Source: Anaerolineae bacterium (GTDB lineage Bacteria > Chloroflexota > Anaerolineae > Anaerolineales > Anaerolineaceae). From it: a stretch of 64,000 nt of DNA. The notes beneath the pieces are model-generated. The model was not told where the DNA came from, searched no databases, and saw only the letters and a list, made by a program, of their open reading frames with translations. Numbering within the stretch: the stretch's first letter is position 1; each line of letters opens with the position of its first letter. The stretch spans positions 434,001-498,000 of the forward strand of contig JABUFD010000001.1 of the NCBI GenBank assembly GCA_013314735.1. Reading direction: 5' to 3'. Position numbers and translations under genes: made by a program. Positions 1 to 9,425 of this stretch are shown one piece after another.

Positions 1-573
1 GACAATCATACCGCGTTGACCGCGGCCTATCGGGGCGATCAGGTTGATCAGTCGTGTATCCAGGCGCATGGGATCATATTCCAGGTTCAGCTGCTGCTCA
101 GGAAAAATGGGTGTCAATTTCTCAAACACCGGTCGGTAACGCGATTCCTCAGGGTGCAGGCCATTAATGGATTCCACCCGGATTAACCCATGGTGCCGCT
201 CATTTTCGCGCGGTGGTCGAACCTGTCCAATCACCAGGTCGCCATCTCGCAGATCATAGCGCCGCAGCTGGGCCTGGCTCACATACACATCATCCTGGCC
301 AATCCGGTAATTCAAACGCAGGAAACCGATCCCTTCATTCAATATCTCAAGTATACCTCCGCGGATGTCAAGACCTTCCCGTTCAGCCGTGTTTTGGACA
401 ATCCGCACCACCAGGTTTTCACGTTTCAGGCGGTTGGCATGCTCCACGCCCAATGCAGTCGCAATTCCCCGTAAATCCTGGAGGTGCTTTGGGAGTAATT
501 CATTCACCATCGCGGTGATGTTGAGGGACGTGGTTCCAATATCGTCCAATTCGTTTTCTTGAACATTTTCCAT
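1..573 (-). CDS. rho: Transcription termination factor Rho, N-terminal part (runs off the window)
   Basis: The minus-strand frame is open from an ATG at 573 to the window edge, giving 191 residues. It begins MENVQENELDD, has a SAP-like N-terminal helical segment (about residues 22-60), and then the cold-shock-like RNA-binding domain (about 65-140, with LDIRGGILEI and GDLVIGQVRPP). It ends with LINLIAPIGRGQRGMIV, the entry to the RecA-type ATPase domain just before the P-loop. Rho is the hexameric helicase that ends transcription of untranslated RNA. The catalytic half lies outside the window. A strong promoter lies about 100 bp upstream of the ATG, so the messenger has a long 5' leader. The identification is firm; only the C-terminal part is unseen. 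Confidence 0.95.
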   Translation of the reverse strand, partial: MENVQENELDDIGTTSLNITAMVNELLPKHLQDLRGIATALGVEHANRLKRENLVVRIVQNTAEREGLDIRGGILEILNEGIGFLRLNYRIGQDDVYVSQAQLRRYDLRDGDLVIGQVRPPRENERHHGLIRVESINGLHPEESRYRPVFEKLTPIFPEQQLNLEYDPMRLDTRLINLIAPIGRGQRGMIV

Positions 574-678
574 ACGGTCGTCTTCTTTTGTTGTGAAAAG
601 GGGTATCAGTTTCGGATGAGAGGCGTTCTGTAATGCATCCATTGGTTGATGGGTCACAGCAGTACAGATACGCGGTTG

Positions 679-707
679 ATTATAGCATGAGTAAAAAACC
701 ATCACAA
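679..707 (-). promoter_or_regulatory. Promoter of rho (extended -10)
   Basis: Read on the minus strand, TTGTGA (707-702) is followed after exactly 17 nt by TATAAT (684-679), and the -10 is preceded by TGC, an extended -10 element. The predicted start is near 672, leaving a leader of about 100 nt before the rho ATG at 573. Confidence 0.7.
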
Positions 708-775
708 GAACGCTTACCCTACTGAAGGATGATGTTTTCCTCATCAATCTGTCAGTTTTCCTGCTCGTAACTTTC

Positions 776-2101
776 TCAATTGAACCCGAAGCTGGAGCAT
801 ATCAAGCGGCTTTCATCAATGATCGACATAATTACCGGTTCATTCCGGTAGACCTCTGTGACATCATCAAAAACCTCGACCGCCTGGGTGCAGTAGCCAA
901 GACCGGGGCGGTGCATACCGGCCAGGACCGATGCGTATGAATAATAGTAGACAACAGTGGTGTCTGTCAGAGGTGTGGGTGGGATAACGATATCCGGTTC
1001 CGTTTCCTCATCACAGAATCGAACCGCGCAGCTGACTTCCGCAGAGCAGCCATAGGTGGCGCATTGCAGGGCGGGAATGGATCCTTCGTAATTCCGCGCT
1101 TTGAAGTAAATGATGCCCAGTGTACCGTAAATATCCGGGTTGGAAGGATCATATTCGAGCACTTTTTCTACATTACGGGCGGCGATAAAAAACTCACCCA
1201 TCTGTGAATAGGTTTTTCCGATCGCCAGGTAGGGGAGTGGGTCTTGTACTCCATTTTGCTCATTAATTGTGGCTGCCTTGGCGAAATATTCAAGGGCCAT
1301 ATCATAATTCTGGAGTTGGCGGTAATTGACACCGATTCGTATGTACAAAAAGGTCAGGTTCGGCATCAGGTCGGCTGCCCTCTTGTAGGCATCAATTGCG
1401 TCTCCGTAATAGCCCATCGATTCGAGGACGTAGCCATACACGCGGTATACGTCCATCACTTCCTCATTGCGGTTGAGGGCTTCTTCGATGTTCTGCTGTG
1501 CCTGGAGAATCAGGCTCTGGTCAGCCTGGATTTCTGCGTAATAGGCAAGCGCAAGTGTGTTACGGTTATCGAGTGTCAATGCTGCGATCGCCTCACGCTC
1601 TGCTTCCAATTGGGAGCTATCCCTGGTGGTTTTATCGAAGCTGGCACTGGCATACCAGTTGAGGACAAAAGCACGAACAGCATGCGCATAAGAGGAGGAT
1701 GGATCAATCTCAATCGCGCGATCTGCTGAGGCAAGCGCGGTTTGCATGCGTTCCAGTCGCTGTGAGTCGGTGGTCATGGTAGAGGAAGAATAGGCCTGTA
1801 TTCGCGCCAATTCGGCCCACATTTCGGCATTATCTGGTTCCAGCAGCAAGGCCTGATCATAAGAATCGATCGCTTTCTGCAGGTCGCCGGCAATGAAGAA
1901 AGTCTCACCCTGAAGCGTGTAATTGCCAGCTGTGCGGGTTGGAATCGGTGTGGGTTGGAAAAAGGGTTCGATCTCCCCCGATTGGAAGCTTCGCAGGACA
2001 AACAAACCCGCCAGGATGAATACCAGTAGAAGGATGGCCTTGTACGGGTTGGAGCGGGGGGAGGATTTTCGGAAATTGGGCTGCCTGTCCTGGAGGATCA
2101 T
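776..2101 (-). CDS. Membrane-anchored TPR protein
   Basis: This 441-residue protein has a basic N-terminus, one membrane segment at about residues 20-40 (AILLLVFILAGLFVL), a short Thr/Pro linker (PTPIPTRT) and then tetratricopeptide-like repeats, including GDLQKAIDSYDQALLLEPDN and further helical pairs to about residue 340. The C-terminal 100 residues contain several cysteines and have no recognisable family. The topology suggests an extracytoplasmic protein-interaction scaffold. The start lies 3 bp after the stop of the upstream paralogue at 2105-3370, so the two are co-transcribed and probably arose by tandem duplication. No enzymatic motif is visible and the function is unknown. Confidence 0.85.
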   Translation of the reverse strand: MILQDRQPNFRKSSPRSNPYKAILLLVFILAGLFVLRSFQSGEIEPFFQPTPIPTRTAGNYTLQGETFFIAGDLQKAIDSYDQALLLEPDNAEMWAELARIQAYSSSTMTTDSQRLERMQTALASADRAIEIDPSSSYAHAVRAFVLNWYASASFDKTTRDSSQLEAEREAIAALTLDNRNTLALAYYAEIQADQSLILQAQQNIEEALNRNEEVMDVYRVYGYVLESMGYYGDAIDAYKRAADLMPNLTFLYIRIGVNYRQLQNYDMALEYFAKAATINEQNGVQDPLPYLAIGKTYSQMGEFFIAARNVEKVLEYDPSNPDIYGTLGIIYFKARNYEGSIPALQCATYGCSAEVSCAVRFCDEETEPDIVIPPTPLTDTTVVYYYSYASVLAGMHRPGLGYCTQAVEVFDDVTEVYRNEPVIMSIIDESRLICSSFGFN

Positions 2102-2104
2102 GGC

Positions 2105-3370
2105 TCAGGGCTCCATCTCCGCATCGGCCGGGGTAGCTGTTGGCAATCGATTGGATTCGGCATACTCTTTACAGATGTTGATCATTTCAGCCGCATTATA
2201 CAAGGCAATTTCATCGTTGGGCACACCCTGTTCAAGGGATTGGGAGATCTGGATGGCTTCAGCGCATTCACCGGTACGGGCAAGGGCGAGGCCATAGAAG
2301 TAATAATATTCAGCCGGCTTTCCGTAGTCGAGGGGGATGGGTTCCACCGGGCTGCCTTCCTCATTATCACCACCCCGCAGGGCTAGCCGGAGGGGTGCCA
2401 CTGCATTGACATAATCCCGTGAGCGATAATAAAGGGAGCCGAGGTTTGCCCATAGTTGTGGGTCTGATGGGTCATCTTTCAGGGCGAGAGAGGCATATTG
2501 GATGGCGTTGGTGAAATCACCGGTGATGGCATACGCGCGTGAAATATAGAGGTCGGGCAGCGGGTCACTGGGATTGAGGGTATTGGCGCGGTTATATTCT
2601 TCGGTGGCATTCGCGTAGTCACCAATGGCGTAATACGTTCGTCCCAAAGCAAGATGGATATCCGCGATATTTTCATTAATCAGGATCGCCTGTTGATATT
2701 CATATATGGCTTCATCATAATTGCCCGTGTATTCCAGGATCAAACCGCGGGTACGGTGGGTTTCCAGGGTGTTGGGGGCAAGTGCCACCGCATTGCGTGA
2801 GGCATCCACTGCCTGGTCCAGGGTGTTAATTCCTCCCTGCCCGTTCATCAGCTGCAGTGTCAGCACTTCGCCGAGGAAGGCATATGCCATCCCGTTATTG
2901 GGGTCAATTTCTATCGCTTTGCGGATGGCCGATTCGCCTTCCAGGAATTTGCCTGAAAGCCCCATTGCCCAGCCCTGAACTGCATATGCCATGGCATTGT
3001 TCTCGCTCAGTAACAGCGCATCCTGCGCATTCAGGAGTGCTTTTTCGTAATCACCGGTGAATACTTGCAGGCGGGCGAGAAGGATGTGGGTATTGGCGTT
3101 TTGTGGATCGGATTGGATTGCCTGTTCAAATACAGGAATCGCCTGTGCCAGTTTTCCCTGCTGCAGGAATTCCTGTGCTTCAGATAAAATCGACTCCGGT
3201 TGCCGGGTGGGTGTGGTGGTGGGGATGAATAGAGGGTCCATCTCGGGTACCAGCATCTGGTTGGCATACACCAGGAAACCAACCGCCACCGCCAAAAGGA
3301 GGAGGCGAAATGGATTGGCTTTCCTGTGTTGCCGTCTGTTTAAATTCAGGCTGCTGCCTTTGAGATACAT
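2105..3370 (-). CDS. Membrane-anchored TPR protein, tandem paralogue
   Basis: This 421-residue protein is built like its downstream neighbour: basic N-terminus, a membrane segment at about residues 22-38 (RLLLLAVAVGFLVY), a Thr/Pro linker (IPTTTPTRQP) and at least seven TPR units, such as GKLAQAIPVFEQAIQSDPQN, GNYDEAIYEYQQAILINEN and GDYANATEEYNRANTLNPSD. It probably lies outside the membrane as a scaffold. The ATG at 3370 is preceded by AAGG at a rather long spacing. It is the first gene of a two-gene unit. No partner protein can be named from context. Confidence 0.85.
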   Translation of the reverse strand: MYLKGSSLNLNRRQHRKANPFRLLLLAVAVGFLVYANQMLVPEMDPLFIPTTTPTRQPESILSEAQEFLQQGKLAQAIPVFEQAIQSDPQNANTHILLARLQVFTGDYEKALLNAQDALLLSENNAMAYAVQGWAMGLSGKFLEGESAIRKAIEIDPNNGMAYAFLGEVLTLQLMNGQGGINTLDQAVDASRNAVALAPNTLETHRTRGLILEYTGNYDEAIYEYQQAILINENIADIHLALGRTYYAIGDYANATEEYNRANTLNPSDPLPDLYISRAYAITGDFTNAIQYASLALKDDPSDPQLWANLGSLYYRSRDYVNAVAPLRLALRGGDNEEGSPVEPIPLDYGKPAEYYYFYGLALARTGECAEAIQISQSLEQGVPNDEIALYNAAEMINICKEYAESNRLPTATPADAEMEP

Positions 3371-3463
3371 TGTAAACTAACCTTAAACTGCGTTGACTGC
3401 AGGCGTTTTGCTTGTTTGTGTTTAAATATTAACACGAAATGGGCAAAAATGACCGCCTTCCGG

Positions 3464-3478
3464 TGAAGAATTTCTTCA
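3464..3478. repeat. 15-bp perfect palindrome between divergent genes
   Basis: TGAAGAA-T-TTCTTCA lies in the 207-bp spacer between the divergent TPR gene pair and trmD. It is a perfect 7-1-7 inverted repeat and could be an operator or a short hairpin. No regulator can be assigned. Confidence 0.4.
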
Positions 3479-3577
3479 TCTGTTGTGTGCGTGTAGTACA
3501 AACGTGTGTGAATTGCACACTACCAGGTCAGGGAGTGATCGTCTCTCACAGCAGTAAAGTGCTGGTACAATCATCGC

Positions 3578-4327
3578 ATGCGATTTGATATTTTTTCCCT
3601 GTTCCCTGAAGTATTCGGAGCATATATCGAAACCAGCATTCTCAGGCGCGCCATCCGTTCTGCCGCGCTGGAAGTGTATCTGCATGATATCCGGGCCTGG
3701 ACAACGGACCGGCACCATGTATGTGATGATACCCCGTATGGTGGTGGCGGGGGTATGGTGATGAAGCCGGAACCTGTTTTCACAGCTGTTGAAGATGTGC
3801 TGGGTGCGCCTCCGCAATGCCCTTTAATCCTGATGACGCCGCAGGGGCGGCTATTTACGCAGAAGGTCGCGCAGGAACTGGCACTGCTGCCAAGGGTAGC
3901 CATTTTGTGCGGCCGCTACGAAGGGATTGATGAGCGTATCCGAGAACATTTGGTGACGGATGAAATATCCATCGGTGACTTCGTGTTGACCGGTGGTGAG
4001 TTACCGGCATTAAGTATCATGGATGCAGTCATCCGCAACCTGCCGGGGGTTCTGGGAGACCCGTTGGGCGCTTTGCAGGATTCGCATGCCAGCGGATTGC
4101 TGGAATACCCCCATTACACCAAACCCGCTGAGTACCGGGGCTGGACAGTGCCTGAAATACTGCTCTCCGGCGACCATGCCAGGATTGAGCGTTGGCGCCA
4201 TGAACAGGCTCTGCTCAGAACTGCTGAACGCCGTCGCGATATGCTGGAGGATTACCCGTTGAACCAGCAAGATCAACAATTCCTGGCACTTCATCAGAAA
4301 ACAGATGAAAAATCTGCAGGGGATTGA
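3578..4327 (+). CDS. trmD: tRNA (guanine-37-N1)-methyltransferase
   Basis: This 249-residue protein matches TrmD over its length. It starts [13 protein letters not shown], carries the trefoil-knot SAM-binding region ([12 protein letters not shown] at about residues 110-121, then [15 protein letters not shown]) and ends with the usual basic C-terminal domain ([16 protein letters not shown]). TrmD methylates N1 of G37 next to the anticodon and prevents +1 frameshifting. It is not beside rpsP, rimM or rplS, its usual partners. No Shine-Dalgarno is visible; instead a -10-like TACAAT (3566-3571) ends 6 nt before the ATG, so the transcript may be leaderless. Confidence 0.95.
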   Translation: MRFDIFSLFPEVFGAYIETSILRRAIRSAALEVYLHDIRAWTTDRHHVCDDTPYGGGGGMVMKPEPVFTAVEDVLGAPPQCPLILMTPQGRLFTQKVAQELALLPRVAILCGRYEGIDERIREHLVTDEISIGDFVLTGGELPALSIMDAVIRNLPGVLGDPLGALQDSHASGLLEYPHYTKPAEYRGWTVPEILLSGDHARIERWRHEQALLRTAERRRDMLEDYPLNQQDQQFLALHQKTDEKSAGD

Positions 4328-4339
4328 GGGTTAAGATAT

Positions 4340-4367
4340 TTGAGATTGTCACCTTTTCAGATAGAAT
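4340..4367 (+). promoter_or_regulatory. Promoter of the MFS transporter gene
   Basis: TTGAGA (4340-4345) and TAGAAT (4362-4367) are separated by 16 nt. The predicted start is near 4374, about 43 nt before the ATG at 4417. AGAGG lies just upstream of that ATG. Confidence 0.55.
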
Positions 4368-4416
4368 TAGATTAACCAATCACCCAGATCATTCTATTTA
4401 ATCGAAAAGAGGCAAT

Positions 4417-5697
4417 ATGGAAGAACGGAAGTTCAGCTATCCAAAAACGCTGTTGTTAGGTTTTGGTTTCTTTGGCGTCAGTGTTATCTGGTCGGTGTAT
4501 AATGCCTTCGTTCCACTGATCCTCGACGGCCAATTCGGGTTGAAAGCGGGATGGATTGCGTTTATCATGGTGCTGGATAACGTGGCCGCCCTGTTCATCC
4601 AACCCCCGTTGGGTGTCTATTCCGATCGGTTGCGTTCACCATTGGGGCGGCGTTTGCCATTTATTGCGCTGGGGGCTCCATTCGCTGCTGCCGCTTTTGG
4701 GATCATCCCTTTTGCGGCGTCCCTGCCTTTGTTCATTCTCAGCTGCATCACCCTCCTGTTGGCCATGGCGATCTGGCGTACACCGGTAGTGGCTTTGATG
4801 CCGGATATTACGCCTTCGCGTTACCGTTCGCAGGCAAACGGGGTGATCAACCTGATGGGCGGGCTGGGCACGGTGATGGCAACGCTGATCGGCGGACCGC
4901 TGTATGATAAGAATCCGGCATTTCCATTTTTCCTGGGGGCGTTCCTGGTGGTGGTATCCGCCGGTTTGGTGCTGTTGGTAATCCGCGAACCGAAGGAATT
5001 TGCTGCCAAAAAGCTGCACCTGGCTGAGAAAAAAGAAGAAACTGACCTGGACCGCAATGTGCTGAAGAACCTGGGTGAGGTGTTTGCCCAAAAAGAGAAA
5101 AGCCCAATGTTCATCCTGCTGGCGATTCTGTTCTGGTTTGTTTCGTACAACGCAATTGAAACCTTCTTCACTTTGTATGGCGTGCACCACCTGGGTTTAC
5201 GGGAAGGGGATGCCGCATTCCAGATTTCCTACATCGGCTTGATTTTCATGATCATGGCCGTTCCCGCCGGTCTCCTGGCTACAAAGATCAAAAGGAAGAC
5301 AACGATCATGATCGGGATTGTGACGATGATCATTTGCATCATCTTAATGTATGTGATCCCGGCTGATGTCCTGACGATCCAGTTTGCTTCCCTGATGGGC
5401 TCCGGCTTTTATGTGCTCTCGATCATCCTGGTATTGGCTGGCATCGGATGGGCCTGTATTAATGTCAATTCACTCCCGATGGTAGTGGACATGACCGATG
5501 ATGAGCATGTTGGCACCTACACCGGGCTGTATTACTTCTTTTCTCAGATGGCAGCCACCCTGGGACCGGTTGTTTTCGGGTGGACGATCCAGATATTCAA
5601 CAATGACTACCGCTTGATGATGGCGATCGGCCCTGTGTTTTTGATCCTGGCATTCATCATGATGCTCAACGTCAAGCGTGGGGAGGCGAAAGGCTGA
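4417..5697 (+). CDS. MFS transporter, SLC45/glycoside-type
   Basis: This 426-residue protein has about 12 hydrophobic segments. After helix 2 it carries the loop GVYSDRLRSPLGRRLPF, the D-R-x-x-S-P-x-G-R-R-x-P signature typical of sucrose/GPH-like major facilitator proteins. A cytoplasmic charged loop (about residues 190-230, AEKKEETDLDRN) divides the two halves. By family it would be an inner-membrane symporter for a sugar or related solute, but the substrate cannot be read from the sequence. It has its own promoter and is followed by the independently promoted BMP gene, so it is probably monocistronic. Confidence 0.85.
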   Translation: MEERKFSYPKTLLLGFGFFGVSVIWSVYNAFVPLILDGQFGLKAGWIAFIMVLDNVAALFIQPPLGVYSDRLRSPLGRRLPFIALGAPFAAAAFGIIPFAASLPLFILSCITLLLAMAIWRTPVVALMPDITPSRYRSQANGVINLMGGLGTVMATLIGGPLYDKNPAFPFFLGAFLVVVSAGLVLLVIREPKEFAAKKLHLAEKKEETDLDRNVLKNLGEVFAQKEKSPMFILLAILFWFVSYNAIETFFTLYGVHHLGLREGDAAFQISYIGLIFMIMAVPAGLLATKIKRKTTIMIGIVTMIICIILMYVIPADVLTIQFASLMGSGFYVLSIILVLAGIGWACINVNSLPMVVDMTDDEHVGTYTGLYYFFSQMAATLGPVVFGWTIQIFNNDYRLMMAIGPVFLILAFIMMLNVKRGEAKG

Positions 5698-5767
5698 AAT
5701 CAGCATGATGGCGGAACCTGATAATTGTTAACGTTTCTGCCAGAAACCTTTACAGATTGTTAAGGTC

Positions 5768-5796
5768 TTGCAGGATTGTCCAATCACCGTTATACT
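5768..5796 (+). promoter_or_regulatory. Promoter of the BMP-type ABC importer
   Basis: TTGCAG (5768-5773) and TATACT (5791-5796) are separated by 17 nt. The predicted start is near 5803, with a leader of about 60 nt ending in GGAGG before the ATG at 5864. The promoter lies inside the longer open frame that begins at 5768, which argues for the internal start. Confidence 0.65.
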
Positions 5797-5863
5797 CAAA
5801 ACGTACGGAACCCGTATACCTTTTGTTTACTCAATGATCTCAATTTATGGAGGAATGAGACGC

Positions 5864-6880
5864 ATGTTCAAAAAAATTAGTGTTGTTTTTGCTTTTGTCA
5901 TGGTTCTTTCCCTGTTCCTGGCTGCCTGCGGCCAGAAAAATGTGGATTGCACCCAAGAAGATGTACTGTGTGTTGGCCTGGTTACCGATGTGGGTGAAGT
6001 GGATGACAAATCCTTCAACCAGTCTGCCTGGGAAGGTGTACAGAAGGCTGCTGATGAACTGGGTGCTCATGTCGAATACATTGAGACCAAGGACGCCAAA
6101 GACTATGGTACCAACATCGGCCTCTTCGCTGAAAAAGGTTATGATGTGATCGTAACCGTTGGTTTCGGCCTGGGTGATGCCACCCGCGAAGCCGCAGCGA
6201 CCCACCCGGATATCGACTTCATTGGTGTGGACCAGTTCCAGGCTGATACGGTTGCGAATGTTGCTGGCTTAATGTTCCCTGAATGGAAAGCTGGTTTCCA
6301 GGCTGGTGCGCTGGCTGGCATGCTGACCGAAACCAAGTTGTTGGCTGGTGTGTACGGAACGGATCTGGCCCCTGCGGTTGTCGCTTTTGCTGAAGGCTAC
6401 GAAGACGGCGCACGTTATATTGATCCGGCGATCGAAGTTATCACCACCTACCACCCCGGTGGATTTGCCTCTGGCTTCACCGATCCCGAATGGGGCGGTG
6501 CGACCTCCAAGCAGGCCATCGAACAGGGTGCGGATGTGATCTTCGCCGCGGGCGGCAAGACCGGCAACGGCGGCTTGATTGAAACTGCCAACTACCCGGG
6601 TGTTTTCTGCATCGGTGTCGACACCGACCAGTGGGAAACCGTTCCTGAAGCCCATTCCTGCCTGGTTTCATCCGCGATGAAACTGATCGTCCCCGGTGTG
6701 TTTGATCTGGTTAAGTTATCCAGCGAAGGTGCGTTCCCGGCTGGCAACTACTTTGGTACCGTTGGGTTGGCTCCTTTCCATGATTTCGACAGCAGCATTT
6801 CCCAGGAAATCAAGGACAAGCTGGCTGAAATTGAAGCAGGCCTGCTCGATGACACCATCAAGTACGAAGATTTCCGCTAA
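5864..6880 (+). CDS. BMP-family (nucleoside-type) ABC importer, substrate-binding lipoprotein
   Basis: The likely product has 338 residues. I chose the ATG at 5864 because GGAGG lies 10 nt upstream and the protein then begins with a lipoprotein signal: MFKKIS, a hydrophobic run, and the lipobox LAAC with Cys about 21. The mature part has the Med/BMP/PnrA fold signatures GLVTDVGEVDDKSFNQSAWEG and VTVGFGLGDATREAAATHPD. In the family (Treponema PnrA, Bacillus BmpA-type proteins) these bind purine or pyrimidine nucleosides outside the membrane. A rho-independent terminator follows, so the permease and ATPase genes downstream are probably expressed at a lower level or from another start. Confidence 0.9.
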   Translation: MFKKISVVFAFVMVLSLFLAACGQKNVDCTQEDVLCVGLVTDVGEVDDKSFNQSAWEGVQKAADELGAHVEYIETKDAKDYGTNIGLFAEKGYDVIVTVGFGLGDATREAAATHPDIDFIGVDQFQADTVANVAGLMFPEWKAGFQAGALAGMLTETKLLAGVYGTDLAPAVVAFAEGYEDGARYIDPAIEVITTYHPGGFASGFTDPEWGGATSKQAIEQGADVIFAAGGKTGNGGLIETANYPGVFCIGVDTDQWETVPEAHSCLVSSAMKLIVPGVFDLVKLSSEGAFPAGNYFGTVGLAPFHDFDSSISQEIKDKLAEIEAGLLDDTIKYEDFR

Positions 6881-6899
6881 GTTCTAACGAATATGACAC

Positions 6900-6934
6900 A
6901 AAAAGCGGTATGGGTTTGCCCATGCCGCTTTTTT
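6900..6934 (+). terminator. Intrinsic terminator after the BMP lipoprotein gene
   Basis: A 15-bp stem with one G-U pair (arms 6900-6914 and 6919-6933, loop TTTG) ends in a run of T. It separates the abundant binding protein from the membrane components, a usual way of lowering their relative expression. Confidence 0.85.
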
Positions 6935-7076
6935 ATAACCACGGTTTATTCAACTCATCACGCCTGGCTTCTTTTCTATCAAATCATTCAGATATGCTGT
7001 CGTTCAGAAATTCTTTTCAACGGATTAGGACGAAATCAGGTACAATAAACACTAAATTCCCCAAGGTTTGATTGGG

Positions 7077-7104
7077 TCGGGCAGCGGAAATGCTACCTGT
7101 CCGA
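7077..7104 (+). promoter_or_regulatory. Hairpin just before the permease ribosome-binding site
   Basis: TCGGGCAG (7077-7084) pairs with CTGTCCGA (7097-7104), eight pairs including one G-U, four bases before the AGGAGA that serves the ATG at 7122. It could tune translation. A TACAAT -10-like box is at 7041-7046. The regulatory role is inference. Confidence 0.35.
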
Positions 7105-7121
7105 TCAGGAGAGTGAGACGT

Positions 7122-8411
7122 ATGGCATCAGAACCCGAAACAAAGAAAACTGACTTTTGGAGGGCTTTGTGGCGGTCAATTGGTGTTCCGCTGGGTGCGA
7201 TCGTGCTGGCGCTGCTGATTGGCGCGGTGATCCTGTTGATCTCCGGCGCGAATCCATTGCTGGCGTATTCAGCGTTGTTCCAGGGTGCGTTCGGTGGAGC
7301 TTCGCAGATCAGCCGAACGTTGGAAAAAGCAACACCATTGATCTTCAACGGCCTGGCTATTTCCCTGGCATTCAAGGCTGGCATGTTTAATATCGGTGCC
7401 CAGGGGCAGCTGGTGTTTGGCGCAATCATTGCTGCGTTCATTGGCTTTGCGGTGAAAGGCCTGCCCTGGTTTGTGCATGCGCCGTTGGCGTTGATCTGTG
7501 GGGCCATTGCCGGCGCACTGTACGGTTCGATTCCGGGCATGCTGAAAGCCTTCACTGGTGCCAGTGAGGTGATCACGACCATTATGCTGAACTATGTTGC
7601 CCTGAATATGACCGATTGGCTGGTGGGAGGCCCATGGCAGGATAAAACAACGGAAATCCTGCTCCCCAGGACGCCCGAAATTCTGGAAACTGCACGCCTG
7701 GACCAGGGACGCCTGATCACGAGCGGTTTGATCTTCGTCATTCTAAGCCTCTACCTGGCGCTGATGGTGTACCTGTTTGTAAAGAGTCATAAAAAAATTC
7801 GGATGGCCGGTAAGACCACCCGGGAATTTTTTACTGCCAATCTGGGTTCACTCCTGGTCGCCCTGATTCCTGTGATCCTGGTCGGCCTGTACCTGCTGGA
7901 TTTGCTGCAGGTGGGCTTTCTCATCGCTGTTGGTGGGGCATTCTTCATCTGGTGGCTGCTGGAGCGTACCACCCTTGGATTTGAAATCCGCACAGTCGGC
8001 GCTAACAGCAATGCGGCGCGTTATGCCGGCATCAATGTCGCCCTGATCATGATCCTGACGATGGTGATCAGCGGTTTGTTGGCGGGTTTGGGCGGTGCGG
8101 TGGAAACCACTGGTGTGGATGGCCGTTTCGAGCCGGCATTCAACGTCGGTCTTGGGTTTGATGGCATCACAATTTCACTTCTGGGAAAGACCCATCCGCT
8201 CGGTAACATTCCTGCAGCCATCCTGATCGGATCGATGAAGGCAGGCTCCAACACGATGCAATTTGAGGCGGGGGTTCCCAAAGAGATTGTAGATGTGGTT
8301 CAGGCCCTGATGTTATTCTTTGTCGCCGCGGATATGATCGTCCGGTATGTCCTGCGCATCAAAGGGAAAGAAGAAAAAGTGTCCCTGACCAGTGGTTGGG
8401 GGCAGCATTAG
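7122..8411 (+). CDS. ABC importer permease (YufP/NupP-like)
   Basis: This 429-residue membrane protein is read from the ATG at 7122, which has AGGAGA upstream; a longer TTG start at 7068 has no ribosome site. It has about ten membrane spans and the BPD_transp_2 (branched-chain amino acid/sugar type) permease signatures, notably AFKAGMFNIGAQGQL near residue 100 and LGFEIRTVGANSNAARYAGIN in the coupling-helix region. By context it forms a heterodimer with the next gene product to carry the nucleoside delivered by the BMP lipoprotein. It runs on to the next gene with only 6 nt between. Confidence 0.9.
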   Translation: MASEPETKKTDFWRALWRSIGVPLGAIVLALLIGAVILLISGANPLLAYSALFQGAFGGASQISRTLEKATPLIFNGLAISLAFKAGMFNIGAQGQLVFGAIIAAFIGFAVKGLPWFVHAPLALICGAIAGALYGSIPGMLKAFTGASEVITTIMLNYVALNMTDWLVGGPWQDKTTEILLPRTPEILETARLDQGRLITSGLIFVILSLYLALMVYLFVKSHKKIRMAGKTTREFFTANLGSLLVALIPVILVGLYLLDLLQVGFLIAVGGAFFIWWLLERTTLGFEIRTVGANSNAARYAGINVALIMILTMVISGLLAGLGGAVETTGVDGRFEPAFNVGLGFDGITISLLGKTHPLGNIPAAILIGSMKAGSNTMQFEAGVPKEIVDVVQALMLFFVAADMIVRYVLRIKGKEEKVSLTSGWGQH

Positions 8412-8417
8412 GAGGCT

Positions 8418-9419
8418 ATGATGGAAAGTGTGTGGCGTTTTCTGAAAAGCAAGCAAGGCATCACCATCATCGGTTTCCTCGTTTTGGTGATCCTGGTAGT
8501 GGTTTTCTATTCCATTTCACCCAACCAGACACAGGCGGTGTTGAATTCAATGATCCGCCATTCCACCCCGCTGATCCTGGGAGCTTTATGCGGCGTGATG
8601 TGCGAACGGTCAGGCATCATCAATATCGGGATCGAAGGTCATATGCTGCTGGGTGCGTTCATGGGATACATGGTGAACGTGTGGACCGGCAGCCTGGTGC
8701 TGGCTGTGGCGGCTTCGATGCTCACCGGTTCCCTGATGGGACTGCTGTTGGCGTACATGTCCATCAAGCTCAAGCTTGACCAGGTGATCGGCGGCACCGT
8801 GATCAACATTCTTGCCCTGGGGCTGACTGGTTACTTTTACACCGTTGGATTAACCACCTCCGGCAAGATTATGACGTTTCCCCTCGGTCCCCTGGCTGAT
8901 ATCCCGCTGATTGGCCCGGTACTGTTCAACAATGGTTTCATCACTTATGCTGCGATTGTGCTGGTGTTTGTGTTGCACTTTTTCCTGTATCGAACTCCAT
9001 GGGGGCTACGGACGCGTGCAATAGGCGAACATCCAGAAGCGGCAGATACACTGGGCATAAATGTGATCCGCATGCGGTATATGAATGTCCTGATCGGCGG
9101 TGCGATTGCCGGGTTGGCGGGTGGATTCCTGACGCTAGAATCGGTGGGTTCTTTTGAACGTGCCATGACCAACGGCCGTGGTTTCATCGCGCTGGCGGTG
9201 ATGATTTTTGGCAACTGGTCGCCGATTGGCGCATGGGGTGCCGCCCTGTTGTTCGGGTTTGCCACCGCCATGCAGACCCAGCTCCAATTTATGGGGATTG
9301 ATATCCCGCACCAGTTTGTCGGCATGCTGCCGTATGTGCTGACGATTGTCGTCGTCGCGGGGTTGGTGGGGAGAACTCATCCGCCTGCTGCTGAAGGCAA
9401 AGTATTTGAGAAGGAGTAA
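8418..9419 (+). CDS. ABC importer permease (YufQ/NupQ-like)
   Basis: This 333-residue integral membrane protein is the second permease of the same importer. It shares the family signature CERSGIINIGIEGHMLLGAF near residue 70 and the coupling region PWGLRTRAIGEHPEAADTLGIN. GGAGG lies directly before ATGATG, so either Met could start it. Together with the preceding gene it should form the membrane channel of the nucleoside-type importer. The next gene follows after 6 nt, showing a single transcription unit. Confidence 0.9.
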   Translation: MMESVWRFLKSKQGITIIGFLVLVILVVVFYSISPNQTQAVLNSMIRHSTPLILGALCGVMCERSGIINIGIEGHMLLGAFMGYMVNVWTGSLVLAVAASMLTGSLMGLLLAYMSIKLKLDQVIGGTVINILALGLTGYFYTVGLTTSGKIMTFPLGPLADIPLIGPVLFNNGFITYAAIVLVFVLHFFLYRTPWGLRTRAIGEHPEAADTLGINVIRMRYMNVLIGGAIAGLAGGFLTLESVGSFERAMTNGRGFIALAVMIFGNWSPIGAWGAALLFGFATAMQTQLQFMGIDIPHQFVGMLPYVLTIVVVAGLVGRTHPPAAEGKVFEKE

Positions 9420-9425
9420 ACAGCA

